64,000 nucleotides of DNA from Rhodocaloribacter litoris (GCF_011682235.2 NZ_CP076718.1:4247095-4311094), one strand, 5' to 3'. Positions 25,487 through 35,081 are shown, counted from the first letter of the stretch. Made by a program: numbers and translations. The notes: a model not told the origin generated them from the sequence alone.

Positions 25487-25575
25487 CAGGTCCATTCCGT
25501 GTGCCGTCGCCGGGTTGGAAGGGGGGCCTCCTCACCCGTTCAACGACCGGCGCACCCGGGGGGAGCGGAAATCGG

Positions 25576-25607
25576 TTTGCCCCGCTGTTACGGGGGCGTT
25601 ATATTTT
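25576..25607 (+). promoter_or_regulatory. Promoter of the Bacteroidota -33/-7 type
   Basis: TTTG (25576-25579), 20 bp spacer, TATATTTT (25600-25607) matches TTTG-N19-21-TAnnTTTG at all but the last base. The carrier gene starts 95 bp downstream. Confidence 0.6.
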
Positions 25608-25702
25608 CGCGCGGCGTACGTCGCAGTGACGGGAGCGCGGGATCCCCGTGCCCCCTGATTTTTTGCTCCCGGTCGCTCCAACCTTCACGTTGATCCGGAT
25701 TC

Positions 25703-27457
25703 ATGGAAACGCTGTCTTCCTTCATCGAACTGGCGAATGGCCTGCTGTCTCCCGTCCTGGTGACCGGGCTGCTGGGTGCGGGGTTGTTCCTGACGTTACG
25801 ACTCGGCTTCATCCAGATCCGCCGGCTCGGGCATGGTTTTGCCGTCACCTCGGGCAAGTACGACGATCCGAATGAGCCGGGCGACGTGTCCCATTTCCAG
25901 GCCCTGACGACGGCGCTCTCGGCCACGGTCGGGATTGGCAACATCGCGGGGGTGGCGCTGGCGATCCACTGGGGTGGGCCGGGAGCGCTCTTCTGGATGT
26001 GGATCACGGCGCTGCTCGGCATGGCGACCAAGTACAGCGAGGTCACGCTTGCGCAGCACTACCGGGAGACGATCGAGGACGGAAAGGCCTGGGAAGGCTC
26101 CGTCGCCGGCGGGCCCATGTACTACATCGAGAAGGGGATCAAGGAACGGTACGGGTGGAACTGGAAGCCTGTGGCCGTCTTTTTCGCCTTCATGCTGATG
26201 ATGACCTCGTTCATGACGGGCAACGCGATCCAGGCCAACACCATCGCCACGGAGATGGCGTCCAACTTCGGCCTGGCCAAGTGGATCACGGGCCTGTGCA
26301 CGGCGACCATCGTCGGGGTGGTCATCATCGGCGGGATCCGGCGGATCGGGGCCGTCACCGGCGTGCTGGCTCCGCTCATGGCGGCGCTCTACGTCACCGG
26401 CGGGCTCCTGATCCTGCTCCTCAACGCGGGGGACGTGCCGGGAACCCTGGCGACGATCATCACCGAGGCCTTCAACCCGTCGGCCGGGGTGGCCGGCACC
26501 GGCATCGGCCTTTTCCTGACGACGATGACCTACGGCGTGCAGCGCGGCCTCTTCTCGAACGAGGCGGGGCAGGGATCGGCTCCCATCGCCCACTCGGCCG
26601 CCAAGACGGACGAGCCCGTCTCGGAGGGGGTTGTGGCCCTGCTCGAACCCTTCATCGACACCATCATCATCTGCACCATCACCGGCCTGGTGATCGTCTC
26701 CACCGGGGTCTTCGACGACAAGGTGCCGACGACCATCTCCCTGGGCGACAACAACGTGTCGTATGTACAGGTCGACGACCGGGGTAACATCACGAGCACG
26801 TCTTCGCCGCGGGAGCTGGCCGTGCAGAACGGCATGCCGGTGGTGACCTCGGGCACCGATCCCCGCCTGGCCTATTTCGACGTGCCGGTGGATACCCTCT
26901 TCATCGACGCTGCGCAGACGCAACCCTTCACGGGCACGATCTTTCCCGGCCGGGCACAGGCCGTAGGGTCCGACGGCACCACGTACGCCGTGCTCTACGG
27001 CAATGCCGTGCGCAACAGCGCCCCGCTCACCTCGCTCGGCTTCCAGCGCGGGCTCGAACCCCTCGGCCTCTCGGAGCTGGGACGCTGGATCGTGCTGCTG
27101 TGCGTGTTCCTCTTTGCCATCTCGACGGCCATCTCCTGGAGCTATTACGGTGACCGCTGCGCCAACTACCTCTGGGGCAAGAAAGCCATCCTGCCCTACA
27201 AGATGGTCTTTCTCGTCATGCACTTCCTCGGGGCCGTCGTGGCGGTGACGACGATCTGGGACCTGGGGGATGTGGCCCTCTCGCTCGTGACGCTGCCGAA
27301 CGTGATCACGCTCGTCCTGCTCTCGGGGCTGCTCAAGCGCGTCACCGACAGCTACTTCCAGCGCAAGCCGTGGCTGGAGAACTACGAGGTCCACCGGCGG
27401 ATCGTGGAGGAGAAGAAGCAGAAAGCCGCCGCGCGCAAGCAGCACGAGCGCATCTAG
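25703..27457 (+). CDS. Sodium:alanine/glycine symporter (AGCS family) with extra loop domain
   Basis: 584 aa, about 11 transmembrane helices. Family motifs are FQALTTALSATVGIGNIAGVALAIHWGGPGALFWMW, GPMYYIEKG, and YGVQRGLFSNEAGQGSAPIAHSAAKT. The protein co-transports Na+ with small neutral amino acids at the inner membrane. It is about 100 residues longer than the usual 450-480 aa: residues about 338-442, between the ITGLVIVSTGVF helix and LTSLGFQRGLEPL, form a hydrophilic segment rich in Asp, Thr and Gly (VPTTISLGDNNVSYVQVDD to AVGSDGTTYAVLYGNAV). This replaces a short loop. It ends in a charged tail (RRIVEEKKQKAAARKQHERI). It is probably transcribed from the promoter at 25576. Confidence 0.9.
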   Translation: METLSSFIELANGLLSPVLVTGLLGAGLFLTLRLGFIQIRRLGHGFAVTSGKYDDPNEPGDVSHFQALTTALSATVGIGNIAGVALAIHWGGPGALFWMWITALLGMATKYSEVTLAQHYRETIEDGKAWEGSVAGGPMYYIEKGIKERYGWNWKPVAVFFAFMLMMTSFMTGNAIQANTIATEMASNFGLAKWITGLCTATIVGVVIIGGIRRIGAVTGVLAPLMAALYVTGGLLILLLNAGDVPGTLATIITEAFNPSAGVAGTGIGLFLTTMTYGVQRGLFSNEAGQGSAPIAHSAAKTDEPVSEGVVALLEPFIDTIIICTITGLVIVSTGVFDDKVPTTISLGDNNVSYVQVDDRGNITSTSSPRELAVQNGMPVVTSGTDPRLAYFDVPVDTLFIDAAQTQPFTGTIFPGRAQAVGSDGTTYAVLYGNAVRNSAPLTSLGFQRGLEPLGLSELGRWIVLLCVFLFAISTAISWSYYGDRCANYLWGKKAILPYKMVFLVMHFLGAVVAVTTIWDLGDVALSLVTLPNVITLVLLSGLLKRVTDSYFQRKPWLENYEVHRRIVEEKKQKAAARKQHERI

Positions 27458-27529
27458 CGCGTCGCGCGTCCAGGACGCGCTGGAGGAGGACGGCTCCGGG
27501 CCGCGTCGTCAACAGACCTGCCGAAGGGC

Positions 27530-28159
27530 ATGAAAAACCTCACCGTTGTCGATCATCCGCTTCTGGCACGGGACGTGACCATCCTGCGTCGCCGGGAAAC
27601 CCCTCACGGTGTCTTCCGGGAGACGCTCTCGAACGCGGCGGCGATTCTGGCCTATGAGGCCCTGCGTGACCTGCGGCTGCGGGCCGTCCCGGTCATGACG
27701 CCGCTGGAAGCGACCGTCGGCGTGGAGGTGGACGAGGAGGTCATCGTTGTGCCGATCCTGCGGGCCGGGCTCGGCATGGTCGACGGGTTCGTTCGCTTCA
27801 TCCCGACCGCCCGCATCGGCCACCTGGGTATGTACCGGGACAAGGAGACGCACCGGCCGGTGGACTATTACAGCAACATTCCCGGCGGGCTGGAGACGGC
27901 CCGCGTGTTCGTCGTCGATCCGATGCTGGCCACGGGTGGGAGCGCCGTCGGCGCCATCAACCATCTGAAGGAGCGGGGAGCCCGGCGCTTCACCTTCGTC
28001 TGCCTCGTGGCGGCCCCCGAAGGGGTCCGTGCCCTCGCCGAAGCCCACCCCGGCGTGCCCGTGCTCGCGGCCGTGCTCGACCGCGAGCTCGACGAACACG
28101 CCTACATCCGCCCCGGGCTGGGCGACGCCGGCGACCGTATCTTCGGGACGTCCGGTTGA
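27530..28159 (+). CDS. upp: Uracil phosphoribosyltransferase
   Basis: 209 aa, the usual family length. The PRPP-binding loop is ARVFVVDPMLATGGSAVGAI; uracil-site residues lie in GDAGDRIFGT. VVPILRAGLGMVDGF is the conserved flexible-loop region and HLGMYRDKETHRPVDYYSNIP the active-site hood. The enzyme converts uracil and PRPP to UMP in pyrimidine salvage. It stands 72 bp after the carrier gene and 76 bp before the antiporter gene, all on the same strand. Confidence 0.97.
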   Translation: MKNLTVVDHPLLARDVTILRRRETPHGVFRETLSNAAAILAYEALRDLRLRAVPVMTPLEATVGVEVDEEVIVVPILRAGLGMVDGFVRFIPTARIGHLGMYRDKETHRPVDYYSNIPGGLETARVFVVDPMLATGGSAVGAINHLKERGARRFTFVCLVAAPEGVRALAEAHPGVPVLAAVLDRELDEHAYIRPGLGDAGDRIFGTSG

Positions 28160-28235
28160 CGGCCGGCCCCCGGGCCGTGCCACCCGGCCCGGTCGTTTCG
28201 GCTTTCGGTACGGGACCTTCGACCTTCGACGCAAC

Positions 28236-30191
28236 ATGCAACGCCTGCTTCTCCTGCTCGTCTTCCTCGGTGTGGCACGGCCGGCCCCGGCACAGGACTA
28301 CACGCTCGAGGTTCCCGGCGTCGTGCTCCGCGACGTTCCGTTCTCGGTCGCCGTGCGCAGCCCCGACGTGCTCTTCGACGAGGTGAGCGCCGTGGCCTAC
28401 CGCCTCTGCCTGGGCGACGCGACTCCGCCGCTCACCTGTCTGGGCGGCGAGGCGGTGCCCCTGGCGTTTCAGCGCGGCGACGACGGGACACGCCGGCTCG
28501 TAGCCGAGGGCCTCACGGTGCCCGGGACCGGGGCGTTCGAGGTCGCCCTGCTGCACAACGGCCTGCCGGCGGCCGTCGCCCGGTCCCGTGCCGTGCCCGG
28601 GTGGCTTTCCATCCTCCCGCCGCTGCTGGCCATCGCCATCGCGCTCGCCTTCAAACGGGTCATCCCGGCCCTCTTCCTGGGCATCTGGGTCGGGGCGTGG
28701 ACGGCCGCCGGCGGCGGAACCGGCTTCTGGAGCGGCCTCCTGGACACGTTCCAGGTCTACGTCGCGGGGGCCCTCGCCGACCCCGACCATGCGGCCATCA
28801 TCCTCTTTTCGCTGATGATCGGGGGGATGGTGGGCATCATCTCCCGCAACGGCGGCATGCAGGGCATCGTCAACCGGATCGTCCGCTGGGCACGGGACGC
28901 CCGGCGCGGGCAACTCGCCACGGCCCTGCTCGGCATCGCCATCTTTTTCGACGACTACGCCAACACGCTCGTCGTCGGCGGTACGATGCGGCCCGTGACG
29001 GACCGCCTGCGCATCTCCCGGGAGAAGCTGGCCTACATCGTCGACTCGACGGCGGCCCCGGTGGCGGCCCTGGCCTTCGTCACCACCTGGATCGGCTTCG
29101 AGGTCGGGCTCATCGGCGACGCGGTCGGTAAGATCGACGGGCTGGACCTTTCGGCCTATTCGATCTTTCTGCACTCGATCCCGTACAGCTTCTACCCGAT
29201 CCTGGCACTGTTCTTCGTCTTCGTGGTGGCGGGAACGAACCGGGAGTTCGGGCCGATGTGGGAGGCGGAGACCCGGGCCCGCACGACCGGACAGGTGCTG
29301 CGGCCGGGGGCCAGCATCGACGAGGAGGCCGCCGAGGGGAAGGACGTGCAGCCGAAGCCGGACAAGCCGCACCGGCTGATCAATGCAGTGCTGCCGATTC
29401 TGGTGCTCGTCGGGGGGGTGCTGGTCGGGCTCTACGTCACCGGCGAGGGGGAACACCTGCGCGACATCATCGGGTCGGCGGATTCGTACAAGGCGCTGAT
29501 GTGGGCCTCGCTGCTGGGCACCCTCACGGCGGCCCTGCTTTCGGTCGGGCAGCGCATTCTCTCGCTGGAGGAAACCATCGAAGCCTGGTATGCCGGGCTG
29601 AAGGCGATGCTCTTCGCCATGATCATCCTGGTGCTGGCCTGGGCGCTTTCGGAGATCACCGAGGTGTTGCACACGGCCGCATACCTGGTCCATCTGCTGG
29701 GGGAAGCCCTGCCGCCGGGGGTGGTGCCTGCGCTCGTCTTCCTGCTGGCCGCCGCGACGGCCTTTGCGACGGGGTCGAGCTGGGGCACCATGGGCATCCT
29801 GCTGCCGCTCGTGGTGCCGCTCGTCTGGGCCATCCTGCAGGCCAACGACATGGCCGACCCGGCCCACTACCACGTTCTCTATTCGACCGTCGCGAGCATC
29901 CTGGCCGGCTCCGTCTGGGGGGATCACTGCTCGCCCATCTCGGACACGACCATCCTCTCGTCGATGGCCTCCGGCTGTGACCATATCGACCACGTGCGGA
30001 CGCAGCTCCCGTATGCCGCGCTCGTGGGGACGACGGGCCTGCTGCTGGGCGAACTGCCCGTCGGCTTCGGCATGCCCTGGTGGGTGGCCCTGCTGCTGGG
30101 CATGGGGGTGCTCGTGGCCGCCATGCGCTTCCTGGGACGCACGGTGCCGGCCGCACCCGTCACGGCGGAACCCTCCACGCCCGTCCCGTGA
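28236..30191 (+). CDS. NhaC-type Na+/H+ antiporter with periplasmic N-terminal domain
   Basis: 651 aa from the ATG at 28236, where MQRLLLLLVFLGVARPAPA is a signal peptide; the frame is open upstream but without one. Residues about 20-110 form a small beta-rich domain (YTLEVPGVVLRDVPFSVAV ... GAFEVALLHNGLPAAV). From about 120 on it is a NhaC/MalK-like permease with about 11 helices (SILPPLLAIAIALAFKRVIPALFLGIWVG, IGIAIFFDDYANTLVVGGTMRP, FATGSSWGTMGILLPLVVPL, SVWGDHCSPISDTTILSSMASG). The family exchanges Na+ for H+ or malate for lactate. The N-terminal exported domain is not in the textbook members and could sense or bind a ligand outside. Confidence 0.88.
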   Translation: MQRLLLLLVFLGVARPAPAQDYTLEVPGVVLRDVPFSVAVRSPDVLFDEVSAVAYRLCLGDATPPLTCLGGEAVPLAFQRGDDGTRRLVAEGLTVPGTGAFEVALLHNGLPAAVARSRAVPGWLSILPPLLAIAIALAFKRVIPALFLGIWVGAWTAAGGGTGFWSGLLDTFQVYVAGALADPDHAAIILFSLMIGGMVGIISRNGGMQGIVNRIVRWARDARRGQLATALLGIAIFFDDYANTLVVGGTMRPVTDRLRISREKLAYIVDSTAAPVAALAFVTTWIGFEVGLIGDAVGKIDGLDLSAYSIFLHSIPYSFYPILALFFVFVVAGTNREFGPMWEAETRARTTGQVLRPGASIDEEAAEGKDVQPKPDKPHRLINAVLPILVLVGGVLVGLYVTGEGEHLRDIIGSADSYKALMWASLLGTLTAALLSVGQRILSLEETIEAWYAGLKAMLFAMIILVLAWALSEITEVLHTAAYLVHLLGEALPPGVVPALVFLLAAATAFATGSSWGTMGILLPLVVPLVWAILQANDMADPAHYHVLYSTVASILAGSVWGDHCSPISDTTILSSMASGCDHIDHVRTQLPYAALVGTTGLLLGELPVGFGMPWWVALLLGMGVLVAAMRFLGRTVPAAPVTAEPSTPVP

Positions 30192-30250
30192 GGGCGCCCG
30201 CGGCGTGCCGACCTCGCAAAAATCCGATAACCCGACATCGACTGAAACCT

Positions 30251-30598
30251 ATGTGGCTGGAAGCGGACAACAGACCCTGGGGACGCTGGGAAGAATACCT
30301 GAATGAGCCGGGGTACCGGGTCAAGCGCATCGTGGTCAATCCCGGGCAGCGGTTGTCCCTGCAGAAGCACCGGCACCGGCAGGAGCACTGGGTGATCGTC
30401 CGGGGCACGGGCCTGTTCACCCTCGACGACACGGTCACCCGCGTGCAGGCCGGCGACCACGTGCACATCCCCGTCGGCGGCGTGCACCGCATCGAGAACG
30501 ACGGCGAGGATTACCTGGTCCTCATCGAGACGCAGCTCGGGCTCTGCCTCGAGGACGACATCGTCCGGCTGGAGGACGATTACGGGCGCGTGGCGTGA
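30251..30598 (+). CDS. Cupin, mannose-6-phosphate isomerase C-terminal type
   Basis: 115 aa from the ATG at 30251. A single cupin: WGRWEEYLNEPGYRVKRIVVNPGQRLSLQKHRHRQEHWVIVRGTG supplies the His/Glu metal ligands of motif 1, and DHVHIPVGGVHRIEND those of motif 2. It matches the C-terminal domain of type II mannose-6-phosphate isomerases/GDP-mannose pyrophosphorylases, which occurs alone in many bacteria. Sugar-phosphate isomerase or lectin-like activity is likely but not proven. A hairpin ends the transcript. Confidence 0.85.
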   Translation: MWLEADNRPWGRWEEYLNEPGYRVKRIVVNPGQRLSLQKHRHRQEHWVIVRGTGLFTLDDTVTRVQAGDHVHIPVGGVHRIENDGEDYLVLIETQLGLCLEDDIVRLEDDYGRVA

Positions 30599-30606
30599 TG
30601 CCGGGA

Positions 30607-30626
30607 CATGCCGGCTCCCCGGCATG
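30607..30626. terminator. Bidirectional hairpin between convergent genes
   Basis: CATGCCGG (30607-30614), loop CTCC, CCGGCATG (30619-30626). It lies between the cupin stop and the stop of the minus-strand DUF72 gene. No T-tract in either direction. Confidence 0.45.
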
Positions 30627-30705
30627 CCCGGGCCCGGTTCAAGACCGGCCAACGCTACTTCCACCGCCGGCGGTCCGGGTCGTTCGCGGTGGGGGCGCGC
30701 CGGGA

Positions 30706-31761
30706 TCATCCGGTGCGGCGCCGCTCCTCCTCTTCGAGCACGCGGTAGGCGATGGCCCGGGCCAGGTCGGGGGCGTTGCCCCAGGCCCGGTTGTTGGCAA
30801 TCAGGTTGAGGACGACGCCCTGCCGGGCGGCCTGGAAGACGAGCGCCGTCGCGTCCAGCACCATGGCGCGGGCCTCCGGCGTCTCGGACAGTTCCGGCAC
30901 CGGGCGGTCGAACGGATGGGCCAGGGCGTACGCTTCGGCGTACTTCACGCGCAGCGGCGTCAGCAGGCGGGCCACGGCGCTGTGGCCGGCGGCGGTGAAC
31001 CGCCCACCGCAGCGCTGCCATTGCTCCCGGATCGGCGGGAGCCACGTCCAGTGGCTGAAGACGAACCCCAGACCGCGCGCGGCCAGCCAGTCGAAATAGG
31101 GCGGGATGAGCAGGTGGGGCGAGCGGAGTTCGAGGTGCAGCGGCACGTCGTCCGGCAGGGCATCGAAGAAGCCGTCGAGCGCGGCGATGTTTTCCATCGG
31201 ATCGGGGCCCTCACGCTGCCGCTGGTATTCCTGCTCGAAGAGAATGCCGGCCAGCCGTTCCCCGAGCACCTCGCGGGCCGGTTCGTGGAACCGGCGGAGG
31301 TAGGCCGCCGCATTCAGGAAGTCGGGATTGGCTTCATAGACCGGCCGCCCGCCACGGCTCCGGCGCAGCGTGCGGGCGAAGAACGCCTGCGGGGCTTTGA
31401 GCAGAAAACGGGCCGTTGCCGGGGCATGTCCGGCGTATTCTTCGAGGACGAACAGGTTGTTCGACGGTGTGCCGTCTTCCTCCCGGAGGGGGCGGTAGAA
31501 GGTGAAATCGAGTTCGAGCACCTCGAAATGCTCGAAGTAGTCCCGGACCGAGGCGACGGGCAGCAGGCGTTCCTCGTAGGTGTCGTCGTCGAGCCGCTTG
31601 CGCCGTGTCTTGATCTTCGCATGGTACGCCTCCGGGTAGATCTGCCCGATCCATCCGGCATAGCGGTCGCTGGCGGTGCCGAAGCGGGCGTTCGGGTGCA
31701 CACCGCGGAAGTCGTAGGCGGCAACCCGGGCGCGGCGTTCGTCGAGGGAGAGGTCGGGCAT
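30706..31761 (-). CDS. DUF72 family protein
   Basis: 351 aa, soluble, no signal. Family motifs RFGTASDRYAGWIGQIYP, FEVLELDFTFYRPL, FLLKAPQAFF, FDWLAARGLGFVFSHWTWLP and LNLIANNRAWGNAPDLA are recognisable; the fold is a TIM barrel. DUF72 proteins are usually about 240-300 aa, so this one is somewhat longer, with an N-terminal lead. The biochemical function is not established; some family members are linked to nucleic-acid or Fe-S contexts, with no clue here. It sits 27 bp after the membrane protein gene at 31789 and is likely co-transcribed with it. Confidence 0.85.
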   Translation of the reverse strand: MPDLSLDERRARVAAYDFRGVHPNARFGTASDRYAGWIGQIYPEAYHAKIKTRRKRLDDDTYEERLLPVASVRDYFEHFEVLELDFTFYRPLREEDGTPSNNLFVLEEYAGHAPATARFLLKAPQAFFARTLRRSRGGRPVYEANPDFLNAAAYLRRFHEPAREVLGERLAGILFEQEYQRQREGPDPMENIAALDGFFDALPDDVPLHLELRSPHLLIPPYFDWLAARGLGFVFSHWTWLPPIREQWQRCGGRFTAAGHSAVARLLTPLRVKYAEAYALAHPFDRPVPELSETPEARAMVLDATALVFQAARQGVVLNLIANNRAWGNAPDLARAIAYRVLEEEERRRTG

Positions 31762-31788
31762 GGCGGGGGCGTGGAAGGTGCCGGGGGC

Positions 31789-32970
31789 TCAGCCGGCGGG
31801 TGGGTCCGCGGGGGGCGCTTCGGCGCCGGTTTTTTCGGCGGCGGGGTGACCGTTGGTGCCGAGGCGGGCCTGGCGCCGGCGAAAGCGGAGGGTTTTGTGC
31901 ACCGTGTGGGTGGTGACGAAGACGCCGAAGAAGAGGAAGATGTAGTAGCCCAGGATGCGCCATACGAGCAGGGTGGGGACCACCATGCCCTTGGCCATGA
32001 GTGGGCCGAGGAAGAGGACGTAGAGGCCTTCGATGCCGCCGGCACCACCCGGTGTGGGCAGGATGAGCGAGCTGAGCGTCAGGGCGGCGGTGCGGAAGAA
32101 GGCCAGCAGCACGTCGACGTCGGGCACGACGCTCCAGACGATGAAGACGATGAGGAAGTACCGGGCCAGCCAGGTGCCGAGGGTCAGCAGGAAGCCGTAC
32201 AGGTAGAAGACGGGCGGCTGGGAGCGAAGGATCCGGGCGCGGCGCTGGTACTGCTGCATCTCGCGCGTGACCCGTTCCCGGAAACGACGCAACCCCTTGA
32301 TGCGGAAGACGAAGCGGGTGAAGCGGTCCAGCAGTTCGGGGCGCACGAGCGTGGCATAGGCGAAGACGGTGGTCCAGAGCATGAAGCCCAGCAGGTAGGT
32401 GACCGTGGTCCAGAAGCCGACACGGCCCAGCGAGGCCGGGATCACCTCGATGAAGACCGTGGCCGTGAGCACGAGCGGCACCGAGAGGGCGAACCAGATC
32501 TGGTCGAGGATCATCACGAAGAGCATCCAGGCCCCCACCTCGCCGACGGCGACGGCCCCGCGGCGGCTGCTCTTGCTGTCCCGGGCGATGTAGAAGGCGG
32601 CCAGGGGGGCGCCGCCGACCAGCGAGGGTGTCATGTTGGAAGCGAAGTCCCAGGCCAGTTGCCCGCGTGTGGCCGCCATGAAGTCGAGCCGTCCGTGGGA
32701 GACGAAGTGCAGGCGCCAGCCGCCGAAGAGCACCCGCAGCACCACCATGGCCAGCGCCAGCCCGATCATGACCGGGTCCAGCGTGTCGAGCATCAGGACG
32801 AAGTCGTCCGGGCTGAAGGTGAAGTACCCGATGACGAGCAGTACCCCGAGGCTCAGCAACAACGGCCAGAGCAGGCTGAGCCAGGAGAAGGGAGGGGGCG
32901 ACGGTACCTGTTCTCCCGCCTGCGCCTCGGGCACCGGGGCCTCCTGAAGCGTGGACGAAGGGTCGGGCAT
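31789..32970 (-). CDS. Lysylphosphatidylglycerol synthase TM-domain (UPF0104) family protein
   Basis: 393 aa from the ATG at 32970. About eight transmembrane helices start with WPLLLSLGVLLVIGYFTF. Recognisable family blocks are QLAWDFASNMTPSLVGGAPLAAFYIAR (the conserved PS-GG segment), and SLILPTPGGAGGIEGLYVLFLGPLM. The soluble aminoacyl-transfer domain of MprF is absent, so this is the flippase-like TM domain alone, as in AglD/UPF0104 proteins. The N-terminal Pro-rich and C-terminal charged tails are probably cytosolic. It may move a lipid-linked substrate; function unproven. It shares its strand with the DUF72 gene downstream. Confidence 0.85.
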   Translation of the reverse strand: MPDPSSTLQEAPVPEAQAGEQVPSPPPFSWLSLLWPLLLSLGVLLVIGYFTFSPDDFVLMLDTLDPVMIGLALAMVVLRVLFGGWRLHFVSHGRLDFMAATRGQLAWDFASNMTPSLVGGAPLAAFYIARDSKSSRRGAVAVGEVGAWMLFVMILDQIWFALSVPLVLTATVFIEVIPASLGRVGFWTTVTYLLGFMLWTTVFAYATLVRPELLDRFTRFVFRIKGLRRFRERVTREMQQYQRRARILRSQPPVFYLYGFLLTLGTWLARYFLIVFIVWSVVPDVDVLLAFFRTAALTLSSLILPTPGGAGGIEGLYVLFLGPLMAKGMVVPTLLVWRILGYYIFLFFGVFVTTHTVHKTLRFRRRQARLGTNGHPAAEKTGAEAPPADPPAG

Positions 32971-33059
32971 GCAGGCTGACGGTTGGTGAAAAGCGAAAAA
33001 TACGGAGGATCGTGCGGGAGTGCCTGGCCCGGCGTGTAAATGAACGGTAAAGCCTGACG

Positions 33060-33572
33060 TCACTCCCGTTCCAGCGCTTCGATGGCCTGCCGGAGTTTCC
33101 GGTAGGTGTCGTGGAGGGCTTCCGGAATCACCTTGACGTCTGCGATGGTGGGCATGAAGTTCGTGTCGGCCCGCCAGCGGGGTACGACGTGCAGGTGCAG
33201 GTGTTGCGGGAGGCCGGCGCCGGCCGCCTCGCCCAGGTTCATGCCGACGTTGTAGCCGTCCGGGCGGAGGGCGTGGTTGAGCCAGCGGATGCAGCGGCCG
33301 AGCGTTTCGGCCAGGGCGGCCTGTTCGGCCGGGGTGAGGTCCTCATAGGCAGCCACCTCGCGGTAGGGCACGATCATGAGATGGCCGTTATTGTAAGGAT
33401 AAAGATTCATGATAACGAACACCAGCTCCCCCCGCCACAGGATCAGGTTCTTCTCGTCCTCGTTCTCGGCGAGGAGCCGGGTGAAAAGGGAAGGGGCGGT
33501 CGCTGCACCGGGCTTCCGCTGTTCCCAGGTTTCCAGATGTTGCGAGCGCCAGGGGCTCCACAGGCGTTTCAT
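33060..33572 (-). CDS. HIT-family nucleotide hydrolase/transferase
   Basis: 170 aa, cytosolic. The histidine-triad motif HLHLHVVPRW is preceded by NVGMNLGEAAGAGLPQ; the N-terminal NLILWRGELVFVIMNLYPYNNGHLMIVPYREVAAYEDL is the classical HIT core. The pattern with MKRLWSPWRSQH at the start is that of the Ap4A phosphorylase/adenylyl hydrolase group. Substrate is a nucleoside polyphosphate or a nucleotide conjugate. The gene stands alone between a minus-strand membrane protein and the divergent PHP gene. Confidence 0.92.
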   Translation of the reverse strand: MKRLWSPWRSQHLETWEQRKPGAATAPSLFTRLLAENEDEKNLILWRGELVFVIMNLYPYNNGHLMIVPYREVAAYEDLTPAEQAALAETLGRCIRWLNHALRPDGYNVGMNLGEAAGAGLPQHLHLHVVPRWRADTNFMPTIADVKVIPEALHDTYRKLRQAIEALERE

Positions 33573-33717
33573 GCGAACCGGCGGGTTGGATGTGAGGACC
33601 GGACCGTGGCGCTAACGCTCCGGGGGGGGCGACGGGTTTCCGGCGGCACACCGGTGGAAAACATCCGGGGCGGCCGGGCGTTCGAGGGACGACGTGTTGG
33701 CCTGCCTCCCGCTGCTC

Positions 33718-34578
33718 ATGGACCTGCGACGTGCCGATCTTCACACGCACACCGTCTGTTCCGACGGGATGCTGGCTCCGGAAGCCCTGGTGTATCTGGC
33801 CCGGGAGCGGGGGCTTGCCGCGCTGGCCGTCACCGACCACGACACGGTCGAAGGCCTCGAGGCCGCGATGGCGGCGGGGCGCCGCCTCGGCGTCGAGGTG
33901 ATCCCGGGGGTCGAGTTGAGCGTGCATGTGCGGGCCGGCACGGCGCATGCATACCGGGAGGTACACCTGCTCGGTTACTTCTTCGATCCGGCGCATCCTG
34001 CCCTGCGGGCCTGTCTGGACACCTACCGCCGGCAACGCCGGGAGCGGGGGTTCCGCATCGTCGAGCGCCTGCACGACCTCGGCGTCCCGCTCCGCCCGGA
34101 GGCCGTGCTGGCCCAGGCCGGCGACGGGGTGATCGGGCGCCCGCACGTGGCCCGCGCCCTCGTCGCCGGCGGCTTCGCCGCCTCCTACGGCGAGGCCTTC
34201 GCGCAGTACCTGGCCGACGAGGCGCCGGCATTCGTTCCCAAACCCCCTTTTCCGTTCGAGGAAGCGCTGGCGCTGTTGCATGAAGCGGGAGGCATCGGCG
34301 TGCTGGCCCACCCCGGCCACTGGACGTCTTCTCATGACCTCCAGTACATGATCCGCGCCGGCCTCGACGGCATCGAGACGGTTCATCCCGCGCACGACGC
34401 CGTCCTCACCCGGTATTACCGCGACGTGGTCCGCGATTTTCTCTTGATAGAGACCGGCGGTTCGGATTATCATGGGCTCCGCGACGAAGAGGCGGAACAC
34501 TTCGGGAAGTTTGGCATCCCGTACGCACGCCTCGAACCGGCGCGCCGCCGCGCCTGCACGGGCATGGCGCAGCCCTGA
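33718..34578 (+). CDS. PHP-domain phosphoesterase
   Basis: 286 aa from the ATG at 33718. A GTG at 33694, four bases after GAGGGA, is also possible and would add eight residues. The polymerase-and-histidinol-phosphatase fold is shown by [43 protein letters not shown] (metal-binding HTH and DHD), [19 protein letters not shown], and GVLAHPGHW with a late GSDYHG. Close to the YciV/RnaAM-like group, which cleaves 3',5'-nucleoside bisphosphates or RNA 5' ends. It begins a cluster with ribH on the same strand. Confidence 0.9.
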   Translation: MDLRRADLHTHTVCSDGMLAPEALVYLARERGLAALAVTDHDTVEGLEAAMAAGRRLGVEVIPGVELSVHVRAGTAHAYREVHLLGYFFDPAHPALRACLDTYRRQRRERGFRIVERLHDLGVPLRPEAVLAQAGDGVIGRPHVARALVAGGFAASYGEAFAQYLADEAPAFVPKPPFPFEEALALLHEAGGIGVLAHPGHWTSSHDLQYMIRAGLDGIETVHPAHDAVLTRYYRDVVRDFLLIETGGSDYHGLRDEEAEHFGKFGIPYARLEPARRRACTGMAQP

Positions 34579-34616
34579 CGTGTATCAACCCGCGTGCACA
34601 CGCGGCCGACGACCTT

Positions 34617-35081
34617 ATGCCTGAGTACATCGAAGGCCATCTCGTAGCCCGGGACGCCGGCTTTGCCCTGGTGGTGAGCCGGTTCAACGCCTTCATCACG
34701 GAACACTTGCTGGAAGGAGCCCTCGACGCCCTGCGCCGCCACGGAGCGGACATGGACCGTGTGACGGTGGTCCGGTGTCCCGGTTCGTTCGAAGTGCCCC
34801 TGGTGGCCGGGAAACTCGCCGCCTCGGGGAAGTACGAGGCCGTCATCTGCCTGGGGGCGGTCATCCGCGGTGCGACCACGCACTACGACCTGGTGGCCGG
34901 CGAGGTGGCCAAGGGCACGGCGCAGGTGGCCCTGCAGACCGGCGTGCCGGTCATCTTCGGCGTCATCACGACGGACACCATCGAGCAGGCCATCGAACGG
35001 GCCGGGACCAAGGCCGGCAACAAGGGTGCGGAGGCGGCCCTTGCGGCCATCGAGATGGTCAACCTCCTGCGGCAACTCTGA
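34617..35081 (+). CDS. ribH: 6,7-dimethyl-8-ribityllumazine synthase
   Basis: 154 aa, the normal length. Motifs: [21 protein letters not shown] (substrate loop), [67 protein letters not shown]. The catalytic His is in THYD. It joins 5-amino-6-ribitylaminouracil and dihydroxybutanone phosphate in the penultimate step of riboflavin synthesis. No other rib gene is near and no FMN riboswitch is apparent upstream, so it belongs to a dispersed pathway. Confidence 0.97.
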   Translation: MPEYIEGHLVARDAGFALVVSRFNAFITEHLLEGALDALRRHGADMDRVTVVRCPGSFEVPLVAGKLAASGKYEAVICLGAVIRGATTHYDLVAGEVAKGTAQVALQTGVPVIFGVITTDTIEQAIERAGTKAGNKGAEAALAAIEMVNLLRQL

